From Acinetobacter calcoaceticus (GTDB taxonomy: Bacteria; Pseudomonadota; Gammaproteobacteria; Pseudomonadales; Moraxellaceae), in NCBI RefSeq assembly GCF_016508255.1, contig NZ_JADVKT010000009.1, forward strand, positions 1 to 64,000: 64,000 nucleotides of DNA, read 5' to 3'. Under the pieces are notes generated by a model that saw nothing but the letters and a program-made list of their open reading frames with translations, searched no databases and had not been told where the DNA came from. Within the stretch, counting starts at the first letter, position 1. Each line of letters begins with the position of its first letter. The translations under genes and the position numbers were made by a program. This document shows, one piece after another, positions 61,779 to 64,000 of the stretch.

Positions 61779-62531
61779 ATGGGTCAGAAGGTTCATCCAA
61801 TCGGTATCCGCCTAGGTGTTGTGAAACGTCATAACGCTAACTGGTATGCGAGTCCGAAACAATACGCTGAATATTTGCTTAAAGATCTTCAAGTTCGTGA
61901 GTTTTTAACTAAAAAACTTAAGAATGCGATGATCAGCAACATTCTTATCGAACGTCCATCAGGCGCTGCTAAAGTAACTATTAGCACAGCTCGTCCTGGT
62001 ATCGTAATCGGTAAAAAAGGCGAAGATATTGAGAAATTACAGCGCGAACTTACCAGCATTATGGGTGTTCCTGCGCAAGTAAGTATCAACGAAATTGATC
62101 GCCCAGACTTAGATGCGCGTTTAGTTGCTGAAGCAATCGCTTCTCAATTAGAAAAGCGTGTAATGTTCCGTCGTGCTATGAAGCGTGCGGTTCAAAACAC
62201 TATGCGTGCTGGTGCTAAAGGTATCAAAGTTGAAGTGTCTGGCCGTTTAGGTGGTGCAGAGATTGCTCGTACTGAATGGTATCGTGAAGGTCGTGTACCT
62301 TTGCATACATTACGTGCAGACATTGACTATGCTACTGTGCGTGCAGAAACAACTTACGGTACGATTGGTGTTAAAGTTTGGATTTTCCGTGGTGAGATTT
62401 TAGGTGGCATGAAACAAGTCATGAACCCTGCTCCTGCTGAAGATCGTCCAGCTAAACGTGGTCGTGGTCGTGGTGAAGGTCAAGAGCGTCGTGGTCGTCG
62501 CGGTGACCGTGCTGCTGACAAGGGAGAATAA
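61779..62531 (+). CDS. rpsC: Small ribosomal subunit protein uS3
   Basis: A 250-residue S3 with a KH domain ([16 protein letters not shown]) and a mRNA-entry helicase role. The C-terminal tail is Arg/Gly-rich ([16 protein letters not shown]), longer than in E. coli. It begins one base after rplV. Confidence 0.97.
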   Translation: MGQKVHPIGIRLGVVKRHNANWYASPKQYAEYLLKDLQVREFLTKKLKNAMISNILIERPSGAAKVTISTARPGIVIGKKGEDIEKLQRELTSIMGVPAQVSINEIDRPDLDARLVAEAIASQLEKRVMFRRAMKRAVQNTMRAGAKGIKVEVSGRLGGAEIARTEWYREGRVPLHTLRADIDYATVRAETTYGTIGVKVWIFRGEILGGMKQVMNPAPAEDRPAKRGRGRGEGQERRGRRGDRAADKGE

Positions 62532-62534
62532 TCC

Positions 62535-62948
62535 ATGTTGCAACCTAAACGTACCAAATTCCGTAAGGTGCACAAAGGCCGTAATACTGGTCTAGCGCAT
62601 CGTGGTAGTACAGTATCATTTGGTTCGATTGCAATTAAAGCAACTGAACGTGGTCGTATGACTGCGCGTCAGATTGAAGCTGCACGTCGTACTATTAGCC
62701 GCCGTATTAAGCGTGGTGGTAAAATCTTTATTCGCGTATTCCCGGATAAGCCAATTACTCAAAAGCCTCTTGAAGTGCGTATGGGTAAAGGTAAGGGTAG
62801 CGTGGAATACTGGGTTTGCCAGATCCAACCAGGCAAGATCCTGTACGAAATTGAAGGTGTGAACGAAGAATTAGCGCGTGAAGCATTTGCTTTAGCTGCT
62901 GCTAAACTTCCGTTTAAAACCACTATCGTGACTCGGACGGTAATGTAA
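62535..62948 (+). CDS. rplP: Large ribosomal subunit protein uL16
   Basis: A 137-residue L16 ([17 protein letters not shown]) near the A site. The loop around [12 protein letters not shown] is intact. Its stop overlaps the rpmC start (TAATG). Confidence 0.97.
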   Translation: MLQPKRTKFRKVHKGRNTGLAHRGSTVSFGSIAIKATERGRMTARQIEAARRTISRRIKRGGKIFIRVFPDKPITQKPLEVRMGKGKGSVEYWVCQIQPGKILYEIEGVNEELAREAFALAAAKLPFKTTIVTRTVM

Positions 62949-63145
62949 TGAAAACTAAAGATTTACGTGAAAAGTCGGTAGAAGAGTTGAAAGCTTTGCT
63001 TGATGAGCAACAGCTTAACCAATTCCGTCTTCGTATGGCGAAAGCAACTGGTCAGTTGGGTAAATCGCACGAAGTGCAAGTTGCTCGTAAGACAATTGCT
63101 CGTATTAAGACACTCCTTACCGAAAAACAGGGGAACGGACAATGA
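62948..63145 (+). CDS. rpmC: Large ribosomal subunit protein uL29
   Basis: A 65-residue L29, two helices ([18 protein letters not shown]). It overlaps rplP by one base and rpsQ by four. Confidence 0.96.
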
Positions 63146-63399
63146 GTGAAAAAACAGTCCGCACGTTAACCGGCAAAGTCGTAAGTGACAAAATGGATAA
63201 ATCTATTGTTGTACTTATTGAACGCCGCGTTCAACACCCGTTGTATGGCAAGTCAATTCGCCGTTCAACTAAGTTACACGCTCATGATGAGAATAACGTC
63301 GCTAAAATTGGTGATGTTGTAACCATTAAAGAAAGCCGCCCAATTTCTAAAACTAAAGCTTGGACTTTAGTGGAAGTAGTTGAAGCAGCTGCTGAGTAA
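63142..63399 (+). CDS. rpsQ: Small ribosomal subunit protein uS17
   Basis: An 85-residue S17 with an OB fold ([20 protein letters not shown]). Last gene of the S10 operon; a 92-base gap with a strong hairpin follows. Confidence 0.97.
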
Positions 63400-63414
63400 T
63401 TCGACGTTCTTGTT

Positions 63415-63472
63415 GCATCATCGGTCAATTTCGAGTACTCTTTGAGCCTTTCGAAATTGTGACCGGTGATGC
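63415..63472 (+). other. Large hairpin between rpsQ and rplN (S10/spc boundary)
   Basis: GCATCATCGGTCA-ATTTCGA pairs with TCGAAAT-TGTGACCGGTGATGC, with one G-U pair and a 2-base bulge, across a 16-base loop. Only GGTTTTGG follows, so it is a poor terminator. It may be a processing site, a regulatory element or an attenuator. Confidence 0.65.
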
Positions 63473-63491
63473 TCGGTTTTGGAGTAGGGCA

Positions 63492-63860
63492 ATGATTCAA
63501 ACCGAAACTATGCTCGACGTAGCAGACAACAGTGGTGCTCGCCGCGTACAATGTATTAAAGTACTTGGTGGTTCACATCGTCGTTATGCTTCTGTTGGCG
63601 ACATTATTAAAGTTACTGTAAAAGAAGCAATCCCACGCGCACGTGTTAAAAAAGGTGACGTGATGAATGCGGTTGTAGTTCGTACTAAATTCGGCATTCG
63701 TCGTCCAGATGGTTCTGTGATCCGTTTTGATGATAATGCTGCAGTTATCCTGAACAACAACAAAGCTCCGATTGCTACTCGTATCTTCGGACCAGTGACT
63801 CGTGAACTTCGTACTGAACAGTTCATGAAAATCATTTCATTGGCTCCTGAAGTTCTATAA
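63492..63860 (+). CDS. rplN: Large ribosomal subunit protein uL14
   Basis: A 122-residue L14 ([18 protein letters not shown]), in the bridge B8 region. GGAG lies eight bases before the ATG at 63492. First gene of the spc operon. Confidence 0.97.
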
Positions 63861-63869
63861 GAGGCAATC

Positions 63870-64000
63870 ATGGCTAAGATTAAAAAAGGCGATCAAGTTA
63901 TCGTGATCGCAGGTAAAGAAAAAGGCAAACAGGGTACTGTATTGTCTGTTTCTGAAGACCGCGTTAAGGTTGAAGGCCTTAACTTAGTGAAGAAGCATCA
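63870..64000 (+). CDS. rplX: Large ribosomal subunit protein uL24 (5' part only)
   Basis: It starts [20 protein letters not shown], the KOW-motif start of L24, nine bases after rplN with GAGG upstream. The window ends within the gene after about 43 codons. Confidence 0.95.
   Translation, partial: MAKIKKGDQVIVIAGKEKGKQGTVLSVSEDRVKVEGLNLVKKH

Overview
The window is chromosomal DNA of an Acinetobacter, most likely of the A. calcoaceticus-baumannii group. This is inferred from the AT-rich coding style, the ast operon order C-A-D-B-E, the complete mlaFEDCB locus, and ribosomal and lipoprotein sequences of moraxellaceal type. Almost all of it is ordinary core genome; one short accessory insert stands out.

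Layout: 1-5192 is the arginine succinyltransferase operon (astC end, astA, astD, astB, astE), which degrades arginine to glutamate and succinate. 5250-9221 is a variable stretch of exported proteins: an 11-residue-repeat protein, a small membrane-anchored protein, a subtilisin-like protease, a lipoprotein and a second small exported protein. 9370-11598 has a LysR regulator divergent from an EamA exporter, then a YciI-like protein. 11649-13760 is the accessory insert: a reverse transcriptase (RT), a SLATT membrane protein and an upstream structured element, set between the YciI gene and glyS. 13832-16878 is glyQS. 16961-24607 holds a membrane protein, an LprI-like protein, a radical SAM/DUF4130 pair, an HPP-CBS protein, PspC, a lipoprotein and an acyl-CoA dehydrogenase. 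24862-33052 carries a large lipoprotein, aroE, hemF, ribA, dxs and suhB. 33461-35437 is a DEAD-box helicase with a long repetitive Arg/Gly tail. 35844-39084 is mlaFEDCB. 39157-51042 has a CorA-type transporter, LOG, Nudix, ComF-like protein, recG, an SDR, a solute-binding protein, plsB, tesB and a DAACS symporter. 51090-58119 has a metal-dependent hydrolase, engB, nsrR with a globin gene, a HerA-like ATPase, a cystathionine beta-lyase and a GATase. 58372 to the end is the S10 operon followed by the start of the spc operon (rplN, rplX).

The most interesting locus is the RT-SLATT cassette read leftward from about 13760. The RT has intact catalytic motifs, and SLATT proteins are predicted membrane-disrupting effectors of anti-phage systems. 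Upstream lies a 137-nt element bounded by a perfect 12-nt inverted repeat, holding three consecutive hairpins. Its 3' arm contains almost two copies of a 9-nt unit, laid out like a telomerase template. A run of eight CAGCAA hexamers encodes a Gln16 tail on the SLATT protein and occupies the place where the RT ribosome-binding site should be. Together these suggest an RNA-templated, abortive-infection-type defence system.

A second notable locus is the globin gene at 53564-54328. It resembles a flavohaemoglobin but lacks the NAD domain and has lost its FAD-contact motifs, yet it keeps a perfect NsrR operator over its predicted -10 and sits directly upstream of nsrR.
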